Source: an uncultured Lachnospiraceae bacterium
Lineage (GTDB): Bacteria; Bacillota; Clostridia; Lachnospirales; Lachnospiraceae
DNA: 44,177 bases
Assembly (NCBI GenBank): GCA_934432885.1
Contig: CAKRYY010000024.1
Location: 1 to 44,177, forward strand
Direction: 5' to 3'
Each line of letters opens with the position of its first letter. Position 1 is the first letter of the stretch. The position numbers and the translations under genes are program-made. Shown here piece after piece: positions 1-6,865 of this stretch. The notes under the pieces were generated by a model. The model was not told the DNA's origin. It saw nothing but the letters and a program-made list of their open reading frames with translations, and made no database searches.

Positions 1-648
1 AGAAACCTTGTTTTCAGGATTCAAGCTTTCCCATAATGCAGCCGTAAAATCATCTATGGACTGTTCTATTTTTACAAGCTTTGGTTCTCCCTCAAAGCTT
101 GGCAGCGGATTGGCATCCTTTTGATAGGTATGAATAAAATGTCCTTCACCTGCAATAGGATTCTCATAAGCAAAAGTAAAACGGCTGCAGGAGGCAGGGT
201 CGCCATTTGCACTCTTTAAAATGGACATTGCATAATGGAAGCATCCATTGCCAATTACATGAAGAATTCCAGAAATACGAGGCGTATAATTCGGAGCATC
301 CGGCTCAAACTCACGACATCTCAAAGACTGCTCAAAGGTTAACTGTTTATCCATTCCCTCATAAATCGTATCCGTCTGGTCGCCGTTTGTCACAATCGTC
401 TTATTTCCAAGAACTCTGACTGGCGCATAGATAATCAGACTGGGGTCTGTCAGCTTGGAAGGGTCATACGCCTGTGTGCGGATGCCGTCGCCATCCTCTA
501 CAAAGATACGGTTTCTGCTGTTCTCGCTTCTTCCCATAATAAAATATGCCGTCACAGCATATTTCCCGTCAGCGGATTTTCCAATCACAATACCTCTTCC
601 GGGATAGGAATTTGAAGTTAATTCTGCCTGCATCGTTGTCTTTTCCAT
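1..648 (-). CDS. IMP cyclohydrolase, PurO-like (partial, C-terminus off the left edge)
   Basis: This protein probably closes FAICAR to IMP, the last step of de novo purine synthesis, in the cytosol. The frame is open from ATG at 648 to the left edge, giving 216 codons with no stop. The N-terminal block SNSYPGRGIVIGKS is followed by AYFIMGRSENSRNR, GDQTDTIYEG and RISGILH, which I recognise from clostridial proteins annotated as IMP cyclohydrolase of the archaeal PurO type, distinct from the PurH fusion. The start is supported by an AAAGGAGAG ribosome binding site about 7 bases upstream. The gene is alone downstream of a ZTP riboswitch, which fits a purine enzyme well. Family assignment is from memory of the conserved blocks. 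The C-terminus and the next gene cannot be judged from this window. Confidence 0.87.
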   Translation of the reverse strand, partial: MEKTTMQAELTSNSYPGRGIVIGKSADGKYAVTAYFIMGRSENSRNRIFVEDGDGIRTQAYDPSKLTDPSLIIYAPVRVLGNKTIVTNGDQTDTIYEGMDKQLTFEQSLRCREFEPDAPNYTPRISGILHVIGNGCFHYAMSILKSANGDPASCSRFTFAYENPIAGEGHFIHTYQKDANPLPSFEGEPKLVKIEQSIDDFTAALWESLNPENKVS

Positions 649-693
649 GTTTTGCACTCTCCTTTTATTTGTTATCGCTCATAAGCCGTGCAT

Positions 694-737
694 TAAAAAT
701 GCCGACAACCTGAGCATAGTTTGCCCAGACGGTCGGC
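694..737 (-). terminator. Intrinsic terminator overlapping the ZTP aptamer
   Basis: On the minus strand GCCGAC (737-732) pairs with GTCGGC (706-701). The stem continues inward through CTGGGCA against TGCTCAG with one mismatch and a few wobble pairs, giving about 16 bp around a loop of about 5 bases, and is followed by ATTTTTAA. The 5' arm is the conserved 3' half of the riboswitch, so aptamer folding and terminator folding are mutually exclusive. This predicts termination without ligand and read-through with ligand. Confidence 0.85.
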
Positions 738-793
738 TGTCATTCATAGCTATACTTCCCTGTGGTTATTTCCACATTTCCGTCAGTCGTATA
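721..793 (-). ncRNA. ZTP (pfl) riboswitch aptamer
   Basis: Read on the minus strand, P1 is TATAC (793-789) with GTATA (755-751). P2 is GTGG (775-772) with CCAC (765-762) around an A-rich loop, followed by AGGGAA. After a linker comes the hallmark 3' domain CCGACCGTCTGGGCA. The pseudoknot pairs GACGG (784-780) with CCGTC (732-728). The usual sequence is GGCG with CGCC, so both sides have changed together. ZTP riboswitches sense ZMP/ZTP, which accumulates when 10-formyl-THF is short, and turn on purine or one-carbon genes. The gene downstream is an IMP cyclohydrolase, as expected. I called this by eye from the consensus; no covariance model was run. Confidence 0.92.
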
Positions 794-834
794 TCCAGTC
801 CAATTAAGCTCAGATAACTGGTATGAACATAAAA

Positions 835-863
835 ATGATAGCATTGAATTCTCTTTCTGACAA
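835..863 (-). promoter_or_regulatory. Sigma-A-type promoter for the riboswitch and IMP cyclohydrolase
   Basis: Minus-strand TTGTCA (863-858) and TATCAT (840-835) are separated by 17 bases. The predicted start near 828 leaves about 35 bases of leader before P1 of the aptamer, so the whole riboswitch would be transcribed. It lies just after the MFS stop codon. Confidence 0.65.
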
Positions 864-880
864 GAGAAAAAATTCATTTC

Positions 881-2056
881 TCAATATTTTTCAGAGGCAT
901 AAAATACAAGCCCCATTCCGACAGCAGAAATTACAGTTGCAGCTAAAAGCATGGAAGGAACACCCAGAATATCCAGAAGCCTTCCTCCTAAAAGACTGCC
1001 AAATACGCTGCCTACAGTGTTGGTCGCAGCCATAAACGCCTGTCCCTTTGCGCGGTCCGATTTGCGAATCAGATTATTCGTATAATAGACGGAAGCCGGA
1101 ACATACAGTGCAAATCCAAGGAGCTGAACTGACTGTGCCAGATAAATACCGCCAGACGAAACCGCCAGCCACGTTAACAGTGCCTTTATCGTAAAAAAGA
1201 CACCGGAGACCTTCAACAGAGTTCCACTGGTACACTTTTTGATAAGCCATGCAAATGCAATCATCGTCGGTAACTCGCAGGTTGCCGCAATACAGGAAGC
1301 AATCCCCATTTCCCGGCTGCCACCATGATGAAATGTCATAATCTGATATAGATAATTGTTAATCATATTATGACATACAAAGATAAGGGAAATGCCCACC
1401 AGCAAAACAAAAAATTTACGGTAAGCATGAAAAAAGGAAGCCCTCTCTCCACTTATATCACTTTCCTGTGAATCCTCATCTGCATAAGAAGTGCCTGCAT
1501 GCTGGAAACAGAAAAACCATGCTGCTGCAAATACAAGCACATAGCAGAGAATAATAAGCAGCGGAACTGCGCTCCCAACGGGAAACCGCTCCATAATCAT
1601 GCCTGCAACAAGAGAAATCAGTGCATAAGAAACAGAGCCAACACCTCTTGCTAGTCCATAGTTTATGGAGATACCGCGATTGATACATTCCATTCCGATT
1701 GCATTGACTAACGGTGTTAAAATCTGTAAAACGGCAAGTATGATTCCATAAAAAACCGCATATAACAAAAAATACAGTCCCGGGAGCAGCAAGGCTGCCG
1801 TGCATAGAATGATAAAAACAGAAAGTACCAGTATCAGTCTTCGAAGCGTAATACGCGGATAGGAATCCGATAATCCCGCAACGACTGGCTGCAGCAGTGC
1901 GGAAAGCAGTCCTGCCACCGCTACAATCAAACCAATCTGCGTATTGCTGTAGCCCTTTGAAAGCAGATACATACTGGAAAAATTGAAAATCAGACAAAAG
2001 CTCATCCAGAAGCCGCTCTGCAGCCAGGCATACTTTATCGTTGGGAGGGATTTCAT
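881..2056 (-). CDS. MFS transporter (MFS_1-like)
   Basis: A 391-residue, very hydrophobic protein with about twelve predicted membrane helices in two halves, separated by a charged loop near residues 195-212 (ADEDSQESDISGERA). It belongs to the major facilitator superfamily. The start (LQSGFWMSFCLIFNFSSMYL) and SKGYSNTQIGLIVA resemble the LacY/HcaT-like MFS_1_like group, which imports small organic acids or sugars by proton symport. The substrate cannot be read from sequence. Its ATG overlaps the stop of the upstream kinase-like gene by 4 bases (ATGA), so the two are probably translationally coupled. A GAGGA ribosome binding site sits 9 bases before the ATG. Only a weak AT-rich hairpin follows the stop. 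Confidence 0.85.
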   Translation of the reverse strand: MKSLPTIKYAWLQSGFWMSFCLIFNFSSMYLLSKGYSNTQIGLIVAVAGLLSALLQPVVAGLSDSYPRITLRRLILVLSVFIILCTAALLLPGLYFLLYAVFYGIILAVLQILTPLVNAIGMECINRGISINYGLARGVGSVSYALISLVAGMIMERFPVGSAVPLLIILCYVLVFAAAWFFCFQHAGTSYADEDSQESDISGERASFFHAYRKFFVLLVGISLIFVCHNMINNYLYQIMTFHHGGSREMGIASCIAATCELPTMIAFAWLIKKCTSGTLLKVSGVFFTIKALLTWLAVSSGGIYLAQSVQLLGFALYVPASVYYTNNLIRKSDRAKGQAFMAATNTVGSVFGSLLGGRLLDILGVPSMLLAATVISAVGMGLVFYASEKY

Positions 2057-2679
2057 TTCTGCTGTTCCTCAAAATCCTCAATGCACTGGGAAATCAGGCG
2101 TACTGTGCCGTCAATGCCAAGCAGTGAGCTGTTGATACAGAAATCATAGCTGTCTGCTCTTCCCCACTTCTTGGAAGAATAATAATTATAATAGCTCTGA
2201 CGCTGCTTATCCTTCTTTATAATCATATCTTTCGCTTTTGCTTCACTTACGTTATACTTCTTGGAAATCCGGCTTACTTTTGCTTCTTCATCCGCATAAA
2301 TAAACAGATGGATAGAATTTTTAAAATCACTGAGCGCATAGTCTGCACATCTGCCGACAATCACACAGGGGCCCTCAGAAGCTATCTTTTTGATGGTATC
2401 AAACTGTGCTAAAAATACCTTCTGGCTGATTGGCATATCCACAAAAGCTGAAGTGTTATATCCAAAAGAATAAGTATCCATAACAAGATTGTATAAAAAA
2501 GAATTGGTAGGCCGTTCATCATGATTGGTCAGCATTTCTTCGCAGAAGCCGCTTTCCTTTGCAGCTCTTGTCAAAAGCTCCTTATCATAGCACTGAATCC
2601 CAAAACGAGCCGCCAACTTTTCTCCTATTTCACGTCCTCCTGAACCAAACTGTCTTCCTATTGTAATGACTGTGTTCAT
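2053..2679 (-). CDS. Cytidylate kinase-like family protein
   Basis: A 208-residue P-loop NMP-kinase-like protein. The N-terminus MNTVITIGRQFGSGGREIG carries the GRxxGSGG nucleotide-binding loop typical of the cytidylate-kinase-like family found in many Clostridia. That family is separate from housekeeping Cmk, and its true substrate is unproven. YDKELLTRAA and VIVGRCADYAL are further family blocks. I chose the ATG at 2679, 8 bases after a perfect AGGAGG; the in-frame GTG at 2688 overlaps that site and is unlikely. A good promoter lies just upstream at 2703-2731. The gene is coupled to the MFS gene downstream by an ATGA overlap, which suggests that the kinase acts on the imported solute or regulates import; that is inference. 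Confidence 0.85.
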   Translation of the reverse strand: MNTVITIGRQFGSGGREIGEKLAARFGIQCYDKELLTRAAKESGFCEEMLTNHDERPTNSFLYNLVMDTYSFGYNTSAFVDMPISQKVFLAQFDTIKKIASEGPCVIVGRCADYALSDFKNSIHLFIYADEEAKVSRISKKYNVSEAKAKDMIIKKDKQRQSYYNYYSSKKWGRADSYDFCINSSLLGIDGTVRLISQCIEDFEEQQK

Positions 2680-2702
2680 TGAACACACCTCCTTTTCTTA
2701 TT

Positions 2703-2731
2703 AGTATACAGCAAATATTCACAATTTTCAA
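2703..2731 (-). promoter_or_regulatory. Sigma-A-type promoter for the kinase-like/MFS pair
   Basis: TTGAAA (2731-2726), a 17-base spacer and TATACT (2708-2703) on the minus strand, about 15-20 bases before the AGGAGG of the kinase-like gene. No convincing terminator separates it from the end of sdaAA, so read-through from the sda genes is also possible. Confidence 0.75.
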
Positions 2732-2740
2732 GGAGAGTTT

Positions 2741-3616
2741 CTATTCTTTATGGTGCAGTTTGTCCATAATCTCCATGCCAGCTGGCGTTGCAGCAAGCCC
2801 ACCAAGCCCGGTTTCCCTAAGGGAAGCGTCCATCTTTTCGCCAATCTCTTTCATGGCGTCAATTACCTGATCAGGCGGAATCCGGCTCACAATTCCGGCA
2901 AGCGCCATATCCGCACAGGAAAGCGCGTTCATTGCGCCAATTACATTTCGTTTTACACAGGGAATCTCCACCAGTCCTGCAACCGGATCACAGACAAGAC
3001 CGAGCAGATTTTTAAGTGCCATCGCTGCTGCTGCAACAATCTGCTCTGCACTTCCACCCTCAAGGAAGGTAAGGGCACCAGCCGCCATCGCACTCGCGGA
3101 ACCAATCTCTGCCTGACAGCCTCCTTCTGCACCGCTGATAGAGGCCCGAAGGGCGATTACCTGACCAATTCCAGCCGCAGTATACAGCGCCTTTAAAATA
3201 TTCTCCTCCAAGGCTCTCCCATCCTCAAAATAAGGCACTAAAACAGCAGGAAGCACGCCGCAGGAGCCCGCTGTCGGTGCTGCGACAATACGCTTCATAC
3301 AGGCGTTGGATTCCGCCATTTTCAAAGCCTGCGTCATTACCCTGCCGGAAAAATCTCCCGATAAGGGGGTATTATTGGCACAGTATACCTCCATCAAAGC
3401 GCCCTGTCCGCCAACCAGAGAGCTTGCAGATTTTCTGTCCTTCTCATAATTCCGGGAGGCGTGCAGGATAGCATCCCAGATACCCTTCATCTGAAGAAGC
3501 GACTCCTCCCTTGAGACCTTGCGTTCCGCCATATCATCAGCAAGAACAGCCTCCCAAAATGCCTGTTTATGTTCGTTTGCATATTCAATAATTTCCTGTA
3601 ATGCAGAAAATGCCAT
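2741..3616 (-). CDS. sdaAA: L-serine dehydratase, iron-sulfur-dependent, alpha subunit
   Basis: The catalytic alpha subunit (291 aa) of the two-subunit L-serine deaminase, which converts L-serine to pyruvate and ammonia using an oxygen-sensitive [4Fe-4S] cluster. The conserved blocks AAPTAGSCGVLPAVL and GAEGGCQAEIGSASAMAAG are present. Further on, VCDPVAGLVEIPCVKRN has two cysteines 11 residues apart, the spacing of the cluster-binding pair in this family. Length and ends match the usual alpha subunit. It starts 3 bases after the beta-subunit stop, with a GAGGAGG ribosome binding site inside the end of that gene, so the two are co-translated. Free serine dehydratase makes pyruvate, which links it to the CstA gene upstream. 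Confidence 0.95.
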   Translation of the reverse strand: MAFSALQEIIEYANEHKQAFWEAVLADDMAERKVSREESLLQMKGIWDAILHASRNYEKDRKSASSLVGGQGALMEVYCANNTPLSGDFSGRVMTQALKMAESNACMKRIVAAPTAGSCGVLPAVLVPYFEDGRALEENILKALYTAAGIGQVIALRASISGAEGGCQAEIGSASAMAAGALTFLEGGSAEQIVAAAAMALKNLLGLVCDPVAGLVEIPCVKRNVIGAMNALSCADMALAGIVSRIPPDQVIDAMKEIGEKMDASLRETGLGGLAATPAGMEIMDKLHHKE

Positions 3617-3619
3617 TTA

Positions 3620-4288
3620 TCATGCCTCCTCTTCGCAGTTGATATAAGTAACCTTCAATATGCCTTCCAGATGCGCCAGCCAGGAAATCGCCTCTTTGGG
3701 AATCCCCTGATCGGTTTCCAGAACCATAACAGCATAACCGCCCCGCTTATCGCGGTAAAGCTGCATTGTCGCTATATTAACGCTCTTATGGGAAAGCATG
3801 GAGGTAACCTCTGCAACATGTCCGGGCTGGTCCAGATTGTGCACAATCAGCGTTGGCTTCTCGGAGGAAAAATTAACCTCAATTCCATCCAGCTTTTGAA
3901 TCATAATACGCCCGCCGCCAATAGACGCCGCCTGTACCTCTAACGACCGTCCGCTTTCTCCGGTTAAAAGAAGCAGTGCTGTATTCGGATGCGCATCCTT
4001 TATGGTCTTATTGCCAAAGGAAAACGAAAGCCCCTGCTCCTTTGCTATCTGAAAGCTGTCCGGAATACGGATGTCATCCGGCTTCATGCCAAGCAGTCCG
4101 GCAATCAGCGCCTTATCTGTTCCATGTCCAGCTCCTGTCGTTGCAAAGGAGCCATGCAGATATATTTCCGCCTTTATCAGCTTATCCTGAAGCAGCCGGC
4201 TTGCAATATACCCAATCCTTACCGCTCCTGCCGTATGTGAGCTGCTGGGACCGACCATCACGGGACCCAGAATATCAAATAAATTCAT
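3620..4288 (-). CDS. sdaAB: L-serine dehydratase, iron-sulfur-dependent, beta subunit
   Basis: The beta subunit (222 aa) of L-serine dehydratase. The N-terminus NLFDILGPVMVGPSSSHTAG is the family signature and the GSFATTGAGHGTD block follows. The C-terminal part (about residues 145-222, PTLIVHNLDQPGHVAEVTSML onward) is an ACT domain of the kind that binds serine or tunes activity. I placed the start at the ATG at 4288, with AAGGAGG 9 bases upstream; a longer in-frame reading to 4363 adds 25 residues that do not match the family and runs into the upstream terminator. First gene of the sdaAB-sdaAA pair. I could not find a convincing promoter between the terminator at 4331-4373 and this gene. 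Confidence 0.95.
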   Translation of the reverse strand: MNLFDILGPVMVGPSSSHTAGAVRIGYIASRLLQDKLIKAEIYLHGSFATTGAGHGTDKALIAGLLGMKPDDIRIPDSFQIAKEQGLSFSFGNKTIKDAHPNTALLLLTGESGRSLEVQAASIGGGRIMIQKLDGIEVNFSSEKPTLIVHNLDQPGHVAEVTSMLSHKSVNIATMQLYRDKRGGYAVMVLETDQGIPKEAISWLAHLEGILKVTYINCEEEA

Positions 4289-4328
4289 GTGCGTTTTCCT
4301 CCTTATCGTACAAAGCCTGATGGGGCTA

Positions 4329-4373
4329 ATTGCAAAGAAACTCTGTAATGGCGCATTTGCCATACAGAGTTTC
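4329..4373 (-). terminator. Intrinsic terminator of the cstA transcript
   Basis: GAAACTCTGT (4373-4364) pairs perfectly with ACAGAGTTTC (4346-4337). The stem extends inward by ATGGC/GCCAT with one bulged base and a 6-base loop. On the minus strand it is followed by TTTGCAATT, a modest U-tract. It sits between cstA and sdaAB. Confidence 0.75.
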
Positions 4374-4432
4374 CGAAAGTACTGCTTTTATGCAGTTATC
4401 TGCAGATATATGTTTCTCTTCTGCCTATTATA

Positions 4433-6145
4433 TTATGCCGCTTTCTTTTTTGCAAGTGTCTGTACACCTTCAATAACAAGAACAATCGCAAGGACAATCA
4501 GCAGAACGCCGAATACTACCTGTGCATAAGGACCCCAGTCAGCGCCGCCTGCACTAATCAGACCAAGCTGATTCTTTACAATCAGAACAAGGGAGCTGAT
4601 GGTTACAACCATCATAAATGCCATCGGGAATAAGAACATCTTATTGTTCTTTCCTGCATTGCCAAGCCATGTTGCAACTGCAAGCAGACCAAGTCCTGCA
4701 AGAAGCTGGTTTGCTGCGCCAAACAGTCCCCAAATCTTGCTGTAGCCTGTCATGCCAAGCAAAATGCCAAGTACAACGGTTAAAATTGTTGCAAAATAAG
4801 GATTTACCAGAAGCTTCTTCCAGCCTTCCTTAACATCCTTTGCAGTCTGTCCAGGCTCAAGCCAGAACTCCTGGAACATAAATCTTGCCAGACGGGTTGC
4901 TGTATCCAGAGAGGTTAAGCAGAATGCAGAGTATGTAAGGATTAACAGTGTATAAAGGCTGTTTTCCATAAATGCACAGCCAGGAATTGCTGCAACCATC
5001 GCTGCGATTCCGCCTGCAAAAATATCAGTAGCGCCTGCTGTATGACCTGTCTGTCTTGCATAAGCGATTGCACACAGAGTCAGAACTGCAAGTACACATT
5101 CAAGAAGCATACCGCCGTAAGCAATCGGCTTTGCATCCGTTTCTTTATCAAGCTGTTTGGATGTTGTTCCGGAGGAAACCAGTGAATGGAAGCCGGAAAT
5201 CGCACCGCAGGCAACTGTTGTAAACAGAATCGGGAACAGATACTGGATACCATTTCCATTATCTACTGCAAAGCCTGCAAATGCAGGGAACAGCTCAGGA
5301 TCGATATTCGGATGAGCGCCGATAACGCCTACGAAAGCAACAATCAGCATTGCGTAAAGTAAGAAGGAGCTCAAATAATCACGCGGCTGAAGCAGAATCC
5401 ATACAGGAGCAACAGATGCAATCGCAATATAGATACCAACAACAATCATCCATGTGTTTGTAGAAAGGTAGAACGGATGGAAGTTCATACCGATTGCCAT
5501 AATTGCCACGATTCCTACAATACCAAGAAGCGTGGAAACCAGCATGGATGCGTTTCTGCGGTATACGAAGAAGCCAAATACAATTGCAATTGCAATGAAT
5601 AAAATGGAAACCATTGCAACGGATGCGTTTGCTGCACTTCCGGCAACATCAAGCGCACCAGCTTCGTCATATTTTGCGCCAAATGTAGATGCTACGATGG
5701 ATGCGAAAGCAGCTACAACAAGAATCAGTGTCAGATATGCAAAAATGATGAAAAGACGCTTTGCGCGTTTACTCATGTTTGCAGAAATAATTTCACCAAT
5801 AGACTGTCCTTTGTGACGAACAGATGCAAACAAAGCACCAAAGTCATGAACGCCGCCAAAGAAAATACCACCGACTAAAATCCAGAGAGCAACCGGCAGC
5901 CAGCCAAACATAGCTGCACCAATCGGTCCGGTAATAGGACCTGCTCCGGCGATTGAGGAAAAATGATGACCCATCAGAACCGGTGCCTTTGCAGGTACAT
6001 AGTCAACGCCGTCTTCCATTGTATGAGCAGGCGTCTCTTCTTTGCTTGTACCAACACCCCACTGCTTACAGAGCCATCCTCCGTAAAAGATGTAACCACA
6101 TACAAGTACTGCCATGCAGATGATTACAAGTAAAAGTGTGTTCAT
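4433..6145 (-). CDS. cstA: Carbon starvation protein CstA family transporter
   Basis: A 570-residue polytopic membrane protein of the CstA family. Family members such as E. coli CstA and BtsT import pyruvate by proton symport and are also implicated in peptide uptake. The signature stretch MGHHFSSIAGAGPITGPIG lies near residue 60, followed by FFGGVHDFGALFASVRHKG and GFHSLVSSGTTSKQL. It is shorter than E. coli CstA (about 700 aa), lacking much of the C-terminal tail, which is usual for Clostridia. A strong AAGGAGAAG ribosome binding site precedes the ATG. The start overlaps the stop of the upstream gene by 4 bases, so the two are translationally coupled. Serine dehydratase, a pyruvate producer, follows downstream beyond a terminator. 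Confidence 0.95.
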   Translation of the reverse strand: MNTLLLVIICMAVLVCGYIFYGGWLCKQWGVGTSKEETPAHTMEDGVDYVPAKAPVLMGHHFSSIAGAGPITGPIGAAMFGWLPVALWILVGGIFFGGVHDFGALFASVRHKGQSIGEIISANMSKRAKRLFIIFAYLTLILVVAAFASIVASTFGAKYDEAGALDVAGSAANASVAMVSILFIAIAIVFGFFVYRRNASMLVSTLLGIVGIVAIMAIGMNFHPFYLSTNTWMIVVGIYIAIASVAPVWILLQPRDYLSSFLLYAMLIVAFVGVIGAHPNIDPELFPAFAGFAVDNGNGIQYLFPILFTTVACGAISGFHSLVSSGTTSKQLDKETDAKPIAYGGMLLECVLAVLTLCAIAYARQTGHTAGATDIFAGGIAAMVAAIPGCAFMENSLYTLLILTYSAFCLTSLDTATRLARFMFQEFWLEPGQTAKDVKEGWKKLLVNPYFATILTVVLGILLGMTGYSKIWGLFGAANQLLAGLGLLAVATWLGNAGKNNKMFLFPMAFMMVVTISSLVLIVKNQLGLISAGGADWGPYAQVVFGVLLIVLAIVLVIEGVQTLAKKKAA

Positions 6146-6678
6146 AAAAATCTTCTCCTTTTCTTTTTCATTTGAAATAATACCCTTTTCATAATTTCAC
6201 CCGCATACTTTCCATTTCTGTTTGTGGAGATTAACTGATTGTTTCCAAGCTCCAGAACAGCCGTATGAAAGTCCATCCACCCATGCAGGGAAAATAAGAA
6301 ACTTTTGTAAATACGGCATTTCTTCAATGCCCGTCTTGCAGCATCATCACAGGTATCACAGACGAAAATAGGGGTAATATATGTGTACATGTGCCCCGGT
6401 CCGATATGCGCCCGCTTCATCCCATCTGAAAGTGCAAAATCCCTGCAGCTTTCATACTCAGCGGCTGTGAGATGTCCGACATTAAATAAATAAAGAAATT
6501 CTTCACATTCGGCAGTCCATAAAGTTGCTTTTCTGGAAAGCACATACTTTTCAGAATGTTCATAATACTCGCAGAGCGCCGCAAGCGGCAGCTCATAACT
6601 GTCAAAGGTAGTAACATTATAGTGGATGCGATAGCTTTCCAAAAGACGGGTAATTGCAGTTTCTCTTGTATATTCCAT
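6142..6678 (-). CDS. Unrecognised protein translationally coupled to cstA
   Basis: I do not recognise a function. The protein is soluble-looking, 178 aa from the ATG at 6678 (206 aa if the ATG at 6762 is used), with a very basic tail (MKKKRRRFL). Visible features are aromatic-rich stretches (YYEHSEKYVLSRKATLW), CDTCDD with a nearby LKKC, a GWMDFHTAVLEL block and TNRNGKYAGEI. The pattern loosely recalls an uncharacterised clostridial family (possibly DUF8052, from memory only). I prefer the 6678 start because the -10 box at 6763-6768 touches the 6762 ATG, so a transcript from it would begin after that codon. The supporting AAAGGA lies 13 bases upstream, which is rather far. The stop overlaps the cstA start as ATGA, suggesting a partner or regulator of CstA. 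Confidence 0.7.
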   Translation of the reverse strand: MEYTRETAITRLLESYRIHYNVTTFDSYELPLAALCEYYEHSEKYVLSRKATLWTAECEEFLYLFNVGHLTAAEYESCRDFALSDGMKRAHIGPGHMYTYITPIFVCDTCDDAARRALKKCRIYKSFLFSLHGWMDFHTAVLELGNNQLISTNRNGKYAGEIMKRVLFQMKKKRRRFL

Positions 6679-6762
6679 GAAGCTTTTGAAATCCTTTCTG
6701 TCTACAGGGTTCACTGTGATATGCCCGAATGCTCTTCGTCCAATATAGTGTCCTATCGACAT

Positions 6763-6791
6763 ATTATACCGTCAGGATATAAAAATTTCAA
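6763..6791 (-). promoter_or_regulatory. Strong sigma-A-type promoter for the cstA operon
   Basis: TTGAAA (6791-6786), a 17-base spacer and a perfect TATAAT (6768-6763) on the minus strand. The -10 box directly abuts an ATG (6762-6760), and the expected transcription start is near 6756. The surrounding gap 6763-6865 is very AT-rich; I see no clear terminator for the pseudouridine synthase gene upstream. Confidence 0.82.
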
Positions 6792-6865
6792 CGTTTTTTA
6801 ATAAATATTTAATAATTAGAGCCTAAACATTTAATAACTTTAACCTTTAAGGAAATTTTTTCATT

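Noticed and set aside
738..877. A 46-codon minus-strand reading frame (ATG near 877) between the MFS gene and the riboswitch
   Set aside because: It lacks a ribosome binding site, overlaps the promoter and runs through the aptamer P1 and P2. The RNA element explains the conservation-like pattern better.
864..880. Hairpin GAGAAA/TTTCTC after the MFS stop as a terminator
   Set aside because: Six AT-rich pairs and no clear U-tract after the stem; too weak to call.
4289..4328. Promoter for sdaAB with TTGCAA as -35
   Set aside because: At 17-19 base spacing the only -10 candidates are TGTACG or TACGAT, and the start would fall in the ribosome binding site.
6770..6800. A CcpA (cre)-like site near the -35 box of the cstA operon (around AACGTT)
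   Set aside because: At least two consensus positions, including the leading TG and trailing C, do not match. Plausible biologically but not supported.
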